A DNA stretch of 64,000 nucleotides from Blastococcus sp. (GCA_025965695.1 JAOPWM010000052.1:1-64000); one strand, 5' to 3'; positions 51,921 to 61,904 are shown, counted from the first letter of the stretch. The notes: a model not told the origin generated them from the letters alone. A program made the numbers and translations.

Positions 51921-53744
51921 TCAGCTGCGGTGGTGCACTTCTTGCAGGCCATGGACCGGCGTGGGGATCCCCTCGTACCGGGCCTTGAGCTGCAGGGCCA
52001 GGTAGAGCGAGTAGTGCCGCGACTGGTGCAGGTTGCCGCCGTGGAACCACAGCCCCTCCTGCTGGGTGGGCTTCCACATGTTGCGCTGCTCGCCCTCCCA
52101 CGGGCCCGGGTCCTTGGTCGTGTCCGACCCGAGTCCCCAGACCTTGCCGACCGCGTCGGCCACCTCCTGGCTGATGAGGTCGGCCGCCCAGCCGTTCATC
52201 GACCCGTATCCGGTGGCGTAGACGACCAGGTCGGCCGGCAGTTCTGTCCCGTCCTCCAGGACGACGGCATCCTCGGTCAGGTGGCCGACCTGCCCGTGGA
52301 CCAGCTTCACGTCGCCGTTCGCGACGAGGTCGGCGGCGCCCACGTCGATGTAGTAGCCCGAGCCCCGGCGGAGGTACTTCATGAACAGACCGGAGCCGTC
52401 CTCGCCCCAGTCGTGCCAGAAGCCGGCGTTCTCCAGCCGGTCGTAGAAGTCGGCGTCGCGCTCCTTCATCTGCTCGTACAGCGGGATCTGGAACTCGTGC
52501 ATGATCCGGTACGGCAGGGACGCGAAGATCAGGTCCGCCTTCTCCGTCGTGACCCCGGCGGCCACCGCCTCCTCGGAGTAGAGGGCACCCAGGCCGATGT
52601 CCATGAGGCTCCTGCTCTTGACGATGTGCGTCGACGAACGCTGCACCATGGTGACGTCCGCGTCGTGCTCCCAGAGCGCCCCGCAGATGTCGAACGCCGA
52701 GTTGTTGCTGCCGATGACGACGACCTTCTTGCCCGCATAGGCGTCCGGGCCCGGGTGCGCCGACGAGTGCTGCTGGTCGCCGCGGAAGACGTCCTGCCCG
52801 GGGATGACCGGGATGTTCGGCTTACCCGACATCCCCGTCGCGAGGACCAAATGCGTCGGGCGCAGTGTCAGGGGCATGCCGTCGCGCTCGACCTCGACGG
52901 TCCACTCGCCCAAGGCCGGCGAGTACGTCGCCGAGGTCGCCACCGTGCTCCCCCAGTACGGGACCTCCATGACCTTCACGTACGACTCGAGCCAGTCGCC
53001 GATCTTGTCCTTGGGCGAGAAGACCGGCCAGTTGTCCGGGAACTTCAGATACGGCAGGTGGTCGTACCAGACCGGGTCGTGCAGGCAGAGGGACTTGTAG
53101 CGGCCCCGCCACTGATCACCCGGCCGGGCGTGCTTGTCGACCACGAGGGCCGGCATGCCCAACTGACGCAGGCGCGCGCCGAGGGCGATCCCGCCCTGCC
53201 CGCCGCCGATGACGAGCACGTACGGCTGGACGGCGACGCCCAGGTCGGCCTCCTCCTTCTCCCGCCGCTCCAGCCAGGTCAGCCGCTCCTTGTTCGCACC
53301 GTGCTCGGCCCCCATCGGCCGGGCCGGGCCGCGCGGCTCCTCGTGGCCCTGCAGTTCGTACAGCGTCGTGAGGAAGGTCCATGCCTTCGCCGTCCCGTCC
53401 TCCTCGATCAGGCGCAGCAGGCCTCGGCCGCGGCCGACGGAAGTCTCGAAGGTGAACCAGGCCGTGGTGACCCCGTCGGCCTCCTCCGGCGGCTCCTCGA
53501 GCGCGAAGAACGTCGGGTCGGTGCGCTCGAGGGTCGCTTCGAGCAGCTCTGCCACGCCCGCGGGGTTCTCGACCGTGGTGATGTTCCAGGTGAAGGACAC
53601 CAGGTCGCGCCAGAAGCTGGTCGCGGCGAACATGCCGGCGGCGCGCGCGACGTCCCGCGCGCGCAGCGCCTCCTCGAATCCATGAAGCCAGTTCTCCACG
53701 CGCTGCACCGGGGTGAGCAGCGGGGAGTCCAGGGTCTGCGTCAT
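51921..53744 (-). CDS. Flavin-containing / Baeyer-Villiger-type monooxygenase with N-terminal SnoaL-like domain
   Basis: The 607-residue protein begins with an NTF2/SnoaL-like region (about 1-150; NITTVENPAGVAELLEATLE). The FMO core follows: FAD motif VIGGGQGGIALGARLRQLG, DQWRGRYKSLCLHDPVWYDH, FRGDQQHSS (FxGxxxH), NADPH motif VVVIGSNNSAFDICGALWE and VVYATGYGSMNGW. Relatives oxidise ketones or hetero-atoms with NADPH and O2. The ATG follows GGGAGGG. It is the first gene of the operon with the butanediol-dehydrogenase-like enzyme and MFS transporter, opposite a GAF activator. Confidence 0.93.
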   Translation of the reverse strand: MTQTLDSPLLTPVQRVENWLHGFEEALRARDVARAAGMFAATSFWRDLVSFTWNITTVENPAGVAELLEATLERTDPTFFALEEPPEEADGVTTAWFTFETSVGRGRGLLRLIEEDGTAKAWTFLTTLYELQGHEEPRGPARPMGAEHGANKERLTWLERREKEEADLGVAVQPYVLVIGGGQGGIALGARLRQLGMPALVVDKHARPGDQWRGRYKSLCLHDPVWYDHLPYLKFPDNWPVFSPKDKIGDWLESYVKVMEVPYWGSTVATSATYSPALGEWTVEVERDGMPLTLRPTHLVLATGMSGKPNIPVIPGQDVFRGDQQHSSAHPGPDAYAGKKVVVIGSNNSAFDICGALWEHDADVTMVQRSSTHIVKSRSLMDIGLGALYSEEAVAAGVTTEKADLIFASLPYRIMHEFQIPLYEQMKERDADFYDRLENAGFWHDWGEDGSGLFMKYLRRGSGYYIDVGAADLVANGDVKLVHGQVGHLTEDAVVLEDGTELPADLVVYATGYGSMNGWAADLISQEVADAVGKVWGLGSDTTKDPGPWEGEQRNMWKPTQQEGLWFHGGNLHQSRHYSLYLALQLKARYEGIPTPVHGLQEVHHRS

Positions 53745-53872
53745 GCGGTGCCCTCCCTGCGGACACGGGGATACGTGGTGTGATGGAGAGCACATCCCGG
53801 GAAGGCCCGGCCGGGAAGCGTTGCACCGTGTTGCATCCGCCGGCACGGGGGTCGCCCGAGAAGGAGGTGGCC

Positions 53873-55068
53873 GTGACCGGTTACTCCGCCATCGCGCCTG
53901 GCACCGATCTCTTCCAGCACGCACGAGTGCTCCAGCGGGTCCACGACGCGGTCATCGGCGGGGCAGCCCGCCGGTCCGCCCCCGCGGCGTCGTGGCGCGG
54001 TCCTGGACCCGGGTGCTCGGGCTCGGGCTGGATCCCGCCCGCACCAATGCCCGACAGCCCCTCCCCTTTCGGGATGTCGAGGCCCGACGGCGACGCTCAC
54101 CCCTGTCGCTGGTCATCGACGAGCTCAGGCAGGTGCTGGGCAGTGTCGCCGACGCCTCGGTGTTCGTCATGGTCGTCACCGACGCCGACGGGGTGATCCT
54201 CTGGCGCGAGGGCTCGGCCCGGGTCCTGATGCGCGCGGACGCCCTGGGCTTCGCCGAGGGGGCCCGCTGGACCGAGGCCACCGTCGGGACCAACGCCATC
54301 GGGACGGCACTCGCCGAGGCTGCCCCGGTGCAGTTGTTCTCCGCCGAGCACTTCGAGGAGGCACAGCACCCCTGGTACTGCACGGCGGCGCCCATCCACC
54401 ACCCGTCCACCGGGGAGCTGCTGGGCGTCGTCGACGTCAGCGGGCCGGCGCTCACCCTGCATCCGGTCATCGCCGCGCTGGTCGAGACCGCGGTCAAGCT
54501 GGCGGAGTCACGGCTGTGGCGCCACCACGAGCTGCGTCTGGAACAGCTGCGGCGGTCGGTCCAGGGCGTCCTGGCCACCGTGCGCGGACCGGTGCTGCTC
54601 GTCGACGACGACGGCTGGGTGGCTCACCAGTCGGGCATCGCGGTCCGTGACCGCATCGAGGTGCCCCGGACCGACCGCGTCATGGCGGTCCCGGGCCTGG
54701 GCCTGTGCACGCCGGAGCGGCTGGGTGAGGGCTGGCTGGTCCGGCCGCGCTCAGCGGAGTCCGTTGTGGAGGCCGAGCTGGACCTGACCGGACCACCGGT
54801 GCTCCGGCTGCGTTCGGAGATCGAGCCGTGGCAGACGGCGCTGACCCGGCGGCACGCCGAGGTCCTCCTGCTGCTGCACCGGAGCGGGCGTCGCGGGTTG
54901 AGCGCGGCGCAGCTCAGCACGGCGCTCTTCGGGGACGACGAGCACTGCGTGACCGCCCGGGCAGAGGTCTCCCGCCTCCGGCGCGTCCTCGGCGGTCTGG
55001 TGAGCACAAACCCCTACCGGCTTGCCGACGGCGTCACGCTCACTCTTCTGCGGCCCGAAGGCGGCTGA
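53873..55068 (+). pseudogene. GAF-domain transcriptional activator, frameshifted near N-terminus
   Basis: The gene has two frames. From the GTG after AAGGAGG, one reads MTGYSAIAPGTDLFQHARVL, then QRVHDAVIGGAARRSAP. The continuation VVARSWTRVLGLGLDPAR and everything after it lie in the -1 frame. Both pieces are needed for the AcoR/MimR-like family start, so a one-base loss probably occurred near 53968-53990. Downstream are a GAF domain (SVFVMVVTDADGVILWREGS, WTEATVGTNAIGTALAE) and a C-terminal winged-helix-like region (ALTRRHAEVLLLLHRSGRRG); no AAA+ sigma-54 domain is present. It faces the FMO operon, which it would activate if intact. Sequencing error or recoding cannot be excluded. Confidence 0.7.
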
Positions 55069-55672
55069 CCGGAGTCGCCGTCAGCGGTACGGGAGGGGAC
55101 CCATGGTCGCCGACCGTGGGGCTGGTCGTGACCGCGGCCATGGGCGGGACGGGCACGGGAGAAGCGCCGCCGGCACCGTCGGGGTGAGCTCAAGCGATGG
55201 AGGACCGCGCTCCCCGACGACCAGCGACCCTGCCGATACCGACGAGACACAGAGTCACCACCGGCCCCGGGCCACGACCCGCACGGTCTCCGCCGGCCCG
55301 GGATCGAGAACCATCCCGTCCGCGGTCGCCTGCTCGCGAGTCGGACTCGGCCGCGCTGCACCGCCTGCTCACTGCGACTGCCGAACCAGGCGCTGCCCGG
55401 ACCGGTCGGCCCCCGAACGCCGCTCGCCCCTTGCAGTTGGCCGGTCGCCAGTACCGAGTTGGGTGTAGAGGACAGCACCGCCGGCAGCTTCTCCTTGGTC
55501 CGTTGGTCCCGGTGGCTCTTCCCACCACCGAACCACCGCGCGACCATGGCGGCGCCCACGGGCGTCGAGCCGGGTCGGCCCCCGTGCAGCGAGGCCAAGC
55601 GCCGCGCACTGCGCCCGCACCTGGGTCCCGCGCATCGCCGGGTCCGTGAGCCGCTTCGTACGAGGAGAACCG
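55069..55672. other. 600-base gap without a recognised gene
   Basis: Both strands show open frames of 100-150 codons, but they are Arg/Pro/Gly-rich and none carries a start-site or family pattern. The region must contain the promoter of the selenium-binding-protein gene. I see no dyads of note. Confidence 0.4.
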
Positions 55673-57082
55673 ATGACGATCACCGACCCGACCTTCTACC
55701 GAAGCCCGGCCGAGGCCATCGCCGCCCCGACCGAGCAGCTCGCCTACGTGGTCACCTTCGACCGGGCCGGTGCGGTCCCGGACGCGCTCGCCGTCGTCGA
55801 CGTCGACCAGCACTCCGACGACTACGGCACCGTCGTCGGCTGGGCCGACCTGCCCACCACCGGCGACGAGCTGCACCACTTCGGGTGGAACGCCTGCTCC
55901 AGTGCGCTCATGCACGAGGGCCACGACATGGGTGAGGACGGGCTGCAGCGCCGTTTCCTGCTGCTGCCGGGCCTGCGCAGCTCGCGCATCCACGTCTACG
56001 ACACCCAGCCCGACCCGCGCTCCCCCCGACTGCACAAGACCGTCGAGGCAAAGGAGCTGGCGGAGCGGGCGGGATACTCCCGGCCGCACACCCTGCACTG
56101 CGGGCCGGACGGCGTCTTCCTCACGTGCCTGGGCGCAGGCGACGGGAGCGATGGGCCGGGCGGCATCGCACTGCTCGACCACAACACGTTCGACGTCCTC
56201 CGGGCATGGGAGACCGACCGGGGGCCGCAGTACCTGGCCTACGACGCGTGGTGGCACCTCAACCAGAACGTCCTGGTGTCCAGCGAATGGGGCACGCCCT
56301 CGATGATCGAGAACGGCCTGGTGCCCGAGCTGCTGCTCGGTCAGGAGTACGGACACCGGATCCACTTCTGGGACCTGGCGGAGGGCCGGAACCTGCAGAC
56401 GGTCGACCTCGGCCCCGAGCACCAGATGACGCTGGAGCTGCGCCCCTCGCATGACCCCGAGGCGACGTGGGGATTCGTCGGCGTCGTGGTCTCCACGGCC
56501 GACCTGTCCGCCTCGGTCTGGCGGTGGCACCGCGAGGGAACCGAATGGAAGGTCGACAAGGTCATCACGATCCCTGCCGAGCCCGCCGATCCGGCCGACC
56601 TCCCGCCCGCGCTGCAGTCGTTCGGTGCCGTCCCGCCGCTGGTCACCGACATCGACCTGTCCGTCGACGACCGAATGCTGTACGTGTCGTGCTGGGGTAC
56701 CGGTGAGCTCAAGCAGTTCGACGTGTCCGATCCTGCGAGCCCGCGCGAGGTCGGTGCGGTCCACCTAGGAGGGATCATCCGCCGCGCGGCGCACCCGTCC
56801 GCGCCGGCGGAGCAGTTGGCCGGCGGTCCGCAGATGGTGGAGGTCAGCCGCGACGGTCGGCGCGTCTACGTCACCAATTCGCTGTACGGGGCGTGGGACG
56901 ACCAGTTCTACCCGGACGGGGTCGGGGCCTGGATGGCCAAGATCGACACCGACCCGTCGGCCGGCGGGCTCAGCATCGACGAACGTTTCTTCCCGCACGG
57001 CCAGGACTTCCGCGGACGGCGGACACACCAGGTGCGCCTCCAGGGAGGTGACGCCTCCTCGGACTCCTACTGCTACCGCTGA
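55673..57082 (+). CDS. Selenium-binding protein family (SBP56 / methanethiol oxidase-like)
   Basis: The 469-residue beta-propeller protein has FGWNACSSALMHEGHDMGED near the N-terminus, then RPHTLHCGPDGVFLTCLG, QEYGHRIHFWDLAEGRNLQT, LELRPSHDP, and GGPQMVEVSRDGRRVYVTNS. SLYGAWDDQFYPDGVGAWMA near the end is highly conserved in SBP56. Bacterial members oxidise methanethiol to formaldehyde, H2S and peroxide, and bind copper. The ATG follows GAGGAG. It is not tightly coupled to any neighbour, and whether it acts with the nearby FMO is unknown. Confidence 0.93.
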   Translation: MTITDPTFYRSPAEAIAAPTEQLAYVVTFDRAGAVPDALAVVDVDQHSDDYGTVVGWADLPTTGDELHHFGWNACSSALMHEGHDMGEDGLQRRFLLLPGLRSSRIHVYDTQPDPRSPRLHKTVEAKELAERAGYSRPHTLHCGPDGVFLTCLGAGDGSDGPGGIALLDHNTFDVLRAWETDRGPQYLAYDAWWHLNQNVLVSSEWGTPSMIENGLVPELLLGQEYGHRIHFWDLAEGRNLQTVDLGPEHQMTLELRPSHDPEATWGFVGVVVSTADLSASVWRWHREGTEWKVDKVITIPAEPADPADLPPALQSFGAVPPLVTDIDLSVDDRMLYVSCWGTGELKQFDVSDPASPREVGAVHLGGIIRRAAHPSAPAEQLAGGPQMVEVSRDGRRVYVTNSLYGAWDDQFYPDGVGAWMAKIDTDPSAGGLSIDERFFPHGQDFRGRRTHQVRLQGGDASSDSYCYR

Positions 57083-57522
57083 GCGCGCCGGCCTGGCGAT
57101 CCGGCTCGCGGATACGACGGGATGCGCGACTCGTCGTGCGAGAGGACCTCGAACAGCGCCTGGGCACAGTGCACAGGGCCTACGACGAGCGCCCTGACCT
57201 CGAGCGCTTCGCCGCCCGTGCCCCGAAGAACTGGCTCCGCAGTACCGGCGCTGCCCGAGAGGTGACGGCGAACGACGACTGCGTCGTCGTGTGCATCTAC
57301 GGGCGGGGATCGTGATCGTCGCCGTGACGTTGCTCGCGGCGGTGTCGAACCGGATGACCGCACCGGCGACAGGGTCGGCGATGGAGGCGAATCGCCCGTC
57401 GGGTGCGATGGCCATGTAATGCGGCGCCCTGCCGGTGACGACCGCTGGACCGACCCCGGGGTCCGCCGCACTTGCCGGGCTGAGCGCCCCGCGTGTGAGA
57501 CGTGGCCGCCGCGAGAACGGTG
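57083..57522. other. Gap with a beta-propeller repeat relic on the minus strand
   Basis: Minus-strand bases about 57300-57420 encode MAIAPDGRFASIADPVAGAV, then IRFDTAASNVTATITIP, a single YVTN/NHL-type propeller blade. It has no full gene around it and the frame deteriorates afterwards, so it is probably a remnant. The rest shows no gene. Confidence 0.35.
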
Positions 57523-58107
57523 TCAGGGCCGCCCCACACGTGGATCCTGGCCCTTGTGGTGCCGGTGCCCCGTAGTGAGCCGGTGTGTCAGCCGCGGGAT
57601 CGCGCTGCTGAAGTCGTGACGTGCGATGCCGGCCCGAAGCCCTCGCCGAGCAGGTCGCGCCTCTGCGGACAGCTCAGGCGTGCGAGGGACGGCGCCGCTT
57701 GCTTCGCCGTCGACGAGCGACGGATCCTCGCCCCGCGCCTTGGAGGACCTCGCCGCCGGGGTCCGGCCGCCGAGGACGGCGTGTCGGACGGCGTCCCCCA
57801 TCTGCGGTCGCGGCCTCACGCGCCGTGCGGCCTGTGTGCGCGAGGTCGCCGAGATCCGGCCCGCTGCCTGGGGCGGGACACGGATCGACGCGGCGGCGCG
57901 CCCCGCTACGACCGCCGTTCTCGCCGCTGCACGACGCAGCCGGGCAGCGGCCGCCGGCGGGGACGTGGGTGGAGCGGTGGCCGCGCGCCGGGAGGCGCGC
58001 GCCGCTCTTCGCTCCCGTTCCCAACGCGCGGTAGAGCTACGGGCCAGAGCAATGACGCAGGCGGAGACCAGAAGGAACCCGCCGGCAAGCACGATCACCC
58101 TCAACAT
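57523..58107 (-). CDS. Hypothetical protein with one N-terminal membrane helix
   Basis: From the ATG after GGGGGA the reading is MLRVIVLAGGFLLVSACVIA, then LARSSTARWERERRAARASR: a clear single transmembrane or signal-anchor segment and a basic helical tail. The remaining 150 residues are Arg/Ala-rich and of uncertain reality, since several frames are open. No family is recognised. It ends where the eCIS region begins, in the opposite direction. Confidence 0.4.
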   Translation of the reverse strand: MLRVIVLAGGFLLVSACVIALARSSTARWERERRAARASRRAATAPPTSPPAAAARLRRAAARTAVVAGRAAASIRVPPQAAGRISATSRTQAARRVRPRPQMGDAVRHAVLGGRTPAARSSKARGEDPSLVDGEASGAVPRTPELSAEARPARRGLRAGIARHDFSSAIPRLTHRLTTGHRHHKGQDPRVGRP

Positions 58108-58396
58108 GCCGGTCCCCCGGTGCAGCCTCGGAGGTTCCGGCTCCCGGTCGTCCGAAGCGCGTCCCGACGATCCCGCCGACAGGGCCGAGCGGCAAGAAGA
58201 AGAGGCGCGGCACGACATCAACCGTTATGGACTCGCCCAGACATGACAGGGGGCCACCCGGTGATTACCGCGGCGATCGGCGTCGGGTACCAGCAGGATT
58301 GCTGAGCGGGTGACGCTCCGGTGACGGTCCCTCCGTGACGATGACCCGCATGAGGTCGCCAGCTGGGGTACGCGGTCAGCGCACCGGGCGGCGGCA

Positions 58397-59611
58397 GTGA
58401 GCCGGTTCGGCTGGCGGGCCCGCCGGCCGACGCCCCCGCCCCAGGTGCCCGCCAGGAACGGCGGCCGCGTCTTCGTCGCCGAACCCGGCCAAGCGGCCGT
58501 GCGTGAGGTGACGGCGGATGTCGTTCTCCCGGCCCTGACCGCGACCTCCGTGCCGGAGGCGGTTGGCCCGGAGGCGGTTGGCGAGGTGCCGGAAGCTGAC
58601 GCGGGAGCCCCTTCGACACCTGCGAGCACCGGTCCGATCGTGGTGTCGTCCCCGGATGCGGCGGTCTCCGCCGTCGTGGCCGCGCTGTCGGGGTACCTGC
58701 GGCCGGTCGCCGAGATGCCCGACCCGACCGTCGTCGTGCTCCAAGTGGGCGACCGGACCCTGGGGCTCGGCAATTCGCGAGGGCTCGAGGCGATCGGCCC
58801 CTTCGACGCTGCCGAGCTGTTCGGCGGCCGGATCGACTGCGTCGTGCGCTTCCAGGTATGGGGTGCCGACGTCTCAGCCGCGGACACCGCGATGACCGAG
58901 CTGCAGGGTCGCCTGCTGGGCGCACGGGCGAGCTTGTTCCACGCCGGTTTCCTGACGTTCGACGGGGTCGCAGGTGCCTTGCCGGCCGGCGAGCGCGATG
59001 CCTGGTCGCGCACCGCGGACTACCACGCCCTCGTCGAGTACCACCTCGCCGCGGCACCGAGCGCAGGCAGCCTCATCGCCGCGATCCCCGTCGACGCGAA
59101 GCAGGAGGTGGCCGGCTCGCTCGTGAGCGAGCTGGCCACGGTCACCGGCGACACGGTCCGTTGGGATCTGGGCAGCGCGCCGGCGCTCGTGGTGCGCGGC
59201 CGGCGCAGCGTCGAGCAACTGGCGGTCACCGCGTTCCTGCCGGCACCGCAGCCGTCGGGGGCGGTCCGGATCCAGCGCACGCACGACGGCGCTACCGGGA
59301 TGCCGACGGACTACCCGACGCTGCCCGCGCTGCTGGCAGCGGTCGCCGACCCGGTCGCTCCCGAGCGCAACGGCCGGTACAGCTTCCCGTCGCTGGCCGC
59401 CTTCGTCGCGACCTTCGATGTCGCCGGCAGCCTGCTGCTCGCCGACCCGGATCACCCGGATCACACCGACGACTACGTGGTCGGGCAGCTGTCGCTCGAA
59501 CCGCCGATCCGGCTGACGGCAGCGACGGACCGACTCGAGATCTCGCTCCAGACGTCGCCGCTGGATCACCCGGGAGTGGTCTACCTGCGCCCAGCGCGAG
59601 CCCTGTACTGA
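58397..59611 (+). CDS. eCIS-associated protein, possible tail-terminator/cap-like
   Basis: This 404-residue protein directly precedes the sheath gene by 16 bases. After a disordered N-terminus (1-80), residues about 85-225 resemble tail completion proteins: IDCVVRFQVWGADVSAADTA, MTELQGRLLGARASLFHAGF, then DAWSRTADYHALVEYHLAAA. The pattern of an interface strand, a sub-unit helix and a final Y-ALxEY strand is like phage gpU or Pvc16-type caps. The C-terminal 180 residues are an additional domain of unknown type (TGDTVRWDLGSAPALVVRGR). This is a structural analogy, not a firm family match. Confidence 0.6.
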   Translation: MSRFGWRARRPTPPPQVPARNGGRVFVAEPGQAAVREVTADVVLPALTATSVPEAVGPEAVGEVPEADAGAPSTPASTGPIVVSSPDAAVSAVVAALSGYLRPVAEMPDPTVVVLQVGDRTLGLGNSRGLEAIGPFDAAELFGGRIDCVVRFQVWGADVSAADTAMTELQGRLLGARASLFHAGFLTFDGVAGALPAGERDAWSRTADYHALVEYHLAAAPSAGSLIAAIPVDAKQEVAGSLVSELATVTGDTVRWDLGSAPALVVRGRRSVEQLAVTAFLPAPQPSGAVRIQRTHDGATGMPTDYPTLPALLAAVADPVAPERNGRYSFPSLAAFVATFDVAGSLLLADPDHPDHTDDYVVGQLSLEPPIRLTAATDRLEISLQTSPLDHPGVVYLRPARALY

Positions 59612-59627
59612 CCAAGGAGAGCGACCC

Positions 59628-61307
59628 ATGACCGAGATGATCTTGCCGGGGACGTACATCCAGGTGCGGCCCGAGGGGCTCATCGTCCCCGGCCGCGTGT
59701 CGGTGGGGACGGTCGGCGTGGTGGGCACGGCCCAGAAGGGGCAGCTCAGCACGCCGACGGCGGTCAGCGGCTTCCTGGACGCCCGCGACCGGTTCGGCCG
59801 CTACGACCCATGGGTCGACGGAGCGAGCAACGAGCTCACCCTCGTTCGCGCGATCGAGATCGCGGCCGCCCACGGCGCGACGTCGATCATCGCCGTGCGC
59901 GTCTCCGCGGTGGACACCCATGGCGTTCCGACGGCGACGGCGGCGACCTACGCGCTCGGATCCACCGGCGGCGCGTGCGCCGAGCTGACGGCGAACTCCC
60001 CCGGGACCTGGGGCAACGACCTCACCGTCCAGGTCGTCGCCGCGGACGAACCCGCCTTCGTGGGTCCGGAGCAGCACGCCGGGAACGCCGCGGCGTCCTT
60101 GGCGCACAAGCCCGTGCTCAAGAGCGCGCGCAACCGCGTCCAGCTGTTCACCGCGGCCGACGGCGTGACCCGGCCACTGGAGGTCCTCTACGACGACCAC
60201 CCCGGGGCCCCGGGCAGGAATCAGGTCAAGATCGACCGTACGACGGGCGGCTTGGCGTTCAGTGGCGCGCTCGACGCAGCGGACAAGGTCACTGCCTGGT
60301 ACTCCGTGGACCCGGCCAGCGCGGCCACGGTCGTGCTGCGGTTCGAGAGCAGCACGGAGCGGTACACCGTCGTCAGCGGCGATGACCTCGTCGAGGACAT
60401 CACCGCCTCCGGTTGGGTGACGGCGACGAAGGGCCAGCACTCCGGGGAGCTTCCCACTCGGATGTCGGACCCTGCGGCATTCGGAACCGGCACGAACACA
60501 CGCGGGAGCAACGGCGAGTCCGCCGTCGACACCGACTACGAGGCCGCCCTCGCCACCCTGCTCAACGAGGACGCCCACATCATCGTGGGAGCCGGCCGGA
60601 CGACGACCTTCGCCGGCAAGCTGAACGGGCACTGCCAGCTCGCGAGCAGCGACGTCATCCGCCGAGACCGGACCGGGGTCGTCGGGGGCGCTCCCGGGAC
60701 CAGCCTGGACACCCTGCGCGGGCACAACATCGACAGCGACCGAGTGGTGCTCGTGGCACCCGGCATCGTCTTCGGCGACGCCGCCGCGGGCGTCGACGTG
60801 AGACTGCCCGGCGCGTACGCCGCAGCAGCCGTGGCGGGACTGCTCTCGAGCTATCCGCCTCATACCAGTCTGACCAACAAGGTGCTCTCCGTCGGCGATC
60901 TGGAGACGCGTTACACGCTGGCCGAGCTGACCCAGCTCGTGCAAGCACGCGTCCTGGCGCTGGAGGCCCGGCAGGGGATTCGTGTGGTCCAGGGCATCAC
61001 GACATCGACCAACACCGCCTGGCACCAGATCACCACCAGACGCATCGTCGACTACGCCAAGTTCGGCGTCCGCTCGGCGGCGCTCTCCTACATCGGTCTG
61101 CTGAACAACGAGCGCGTGCGCACCGCGCTGCGGACGACGATCACGAGCTTCCTCAACGGGATGGTCGACGACGAGATGCTCATCAGCTACACCCTCGACG
61201 TGACCGCGACCCGGGACCAGGAGCGCCAGGGAATCGTCGCCGTGACCATGGTCCTGCGGCCCACCTTCAGCATCGACTTCATCAAGGTCACGATGTTCCT
61301 CGAGTGA
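59628..61307 (+). CDS. Contractile injection system sheath protein
   Basis: The 559-residue sheath protein of the Afp2/Pvc2 class contracts around the inner tube. It begins MILPGTYIQVRPEGLIVPGR with the typical PGVYI-like N-terminal strand. TSTNTAWHQITTRRIVDYAK marks the C-terminal sheath domain, and SYTLDVTATRDQERQGIVAV and LRPTFSIDFIKVTMFLE its last strands, the usual handshake region. The ATG follows AAGGAGAG. A larger-than-usual middle insertion (about 140-290) would be surface-exposed. It is the first unequivocal eCIS gene in the window. Confidence 0.93.
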   Translation: MTEMILPGTYIQVRPEGLIVPGRVSVGTVGVVGTAQKGQLSTPTAVSGFLDARDRFGRYDPWVDGASNELTLVRAIEIAAAHGATSIIAVRVSAVDTHGVPTATAATYALGSTGGACAELTANSPGTWGNDLTVQVVAADEPAFVGPEQHAGNAAASLAHKPVLKSARNRVQLFTAADGVTRPLEVLYDDHPGAPGRNQVKIDRTTGGLAFSGALDAADKVTAWYSVDPASAATVVLRFESSTERYTVVSGDDLVEDITASGWVTATKGQHSGELPTRMSDPAAFGTGTNTRGSNGESAVDTDYEAALATLLNEDAHIIVGAGRTTTFAGKLNGHCQLASSDVIRRDRTGVVGGAPGTSLDTLRGHNIDSDRVVLVAPGIVFGDAAAGVDVRLPGAYAAAAVAGLLSSYPPHTSLTNKVLSVGDLETRYTLAELTQLVQARVLALEARQGIRVVQGITTSTNTAWHQITTRRIVDYAKFGVRSAALSYIGLLNNERVRTALRTTITSFLNGMVDDEMLISYTLDVTATRDQERQGIVAVTMVLRPTFSIDFIKVTMFLE

Positions 61308-61354
61308 CGCGCGGTCCCCCCGATCACGCATTTCTGTTCGAAAGGAGGAGCCGC

Positions 61355-61888
61355 GTGGCTCTCAACAACATCTACGTGGGCTCGCACGGCACGCTCGGAA
61401 TCGCCGTCGAAGGGAGCCCGGCCCAGCAGGCCGATTTCACGGCGATCAGCGACGCCTACACGTCCGCGATCGTCGGCCGGGTCACCGCGGTCGAGGTGTG
61501 CGTCCAGACCGAGCTCGAGGAGTTCTTCGAGATCGGTGCGCGCGACGTCAGCACGATCTCGACCGGGAACGTCCACGTCAGCGGCAGCATCGGGCGCGCG
61601 TACATGAACGGAGCGCTGCTCTTCCTGCTGCTGGGCCGCGGCGCCGCGGAGAACGGCCTGACCACGCTCCAGCCGAGCTTCGTGCTGAACCTGACGCTGC
61701 GCGATCCCCAGATCCCCACCAACGCCCTGAAGGTCAACGTGTTCGGCGTGAAGTTCGAGACATGGGGGTTCAGCGTTCCGCAGGAGAGCTTCGTGATGGA
61801 GCACCTGCGGTTCAAGGCGACGCGGGTCGGCCTGCTGGACAACGAGGCAGGCAAGGACATCGCGGTCGCCTTCCCGGCGCCGGCGTAG
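61355..61888 (+). CDS. Contractile injection system inner tube protein
   Basis: This 177-residue tube protein has the Hcp/gp19-like layout: IYVGSHGTLGIAVEGSPAQQ, FFEIGARDVSTISTGNVHVS, GSIGRAYMNGALLFLLLGRG and FGVKFETWGFSVPQESFVME. Hexamers stack to form the tube inside the sheath. The GTG follows AAAGGAGGAG, one of the strongest ribosome sites in the window, fitting its high copy number. It is 47 bases downstream of the sheath gene. Confidence 0.9.
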   Translation: MALNNIYVGSHGTLGIAVEGSPAQQADFTAISDAYTSAIVGRVTAVEVCVQTELEEFFEIGARDVSTISTGNVHVSGSIGRAYMNGALLFLLLGRGAAENGLTTLQPSFVLNLTLRDPQIPTNALKVNVFGVKFETWGFSVPQESFVMEHLRFKATRVGLLDNEAGKDIAVAFPAPA

Positions 61889-61904
61889 GCGAGCGGGACC
61901 GGCC

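Noticed and set aside
51552-53783. 743-aa plus-strand ORF
   Set aside because: Antisense of the FMO and dehydrogenase genes; no independent motif.
59292-61331. 679-aa minus-strand ORF
   Set aside because: Antisense to the eCIS sheath gene.
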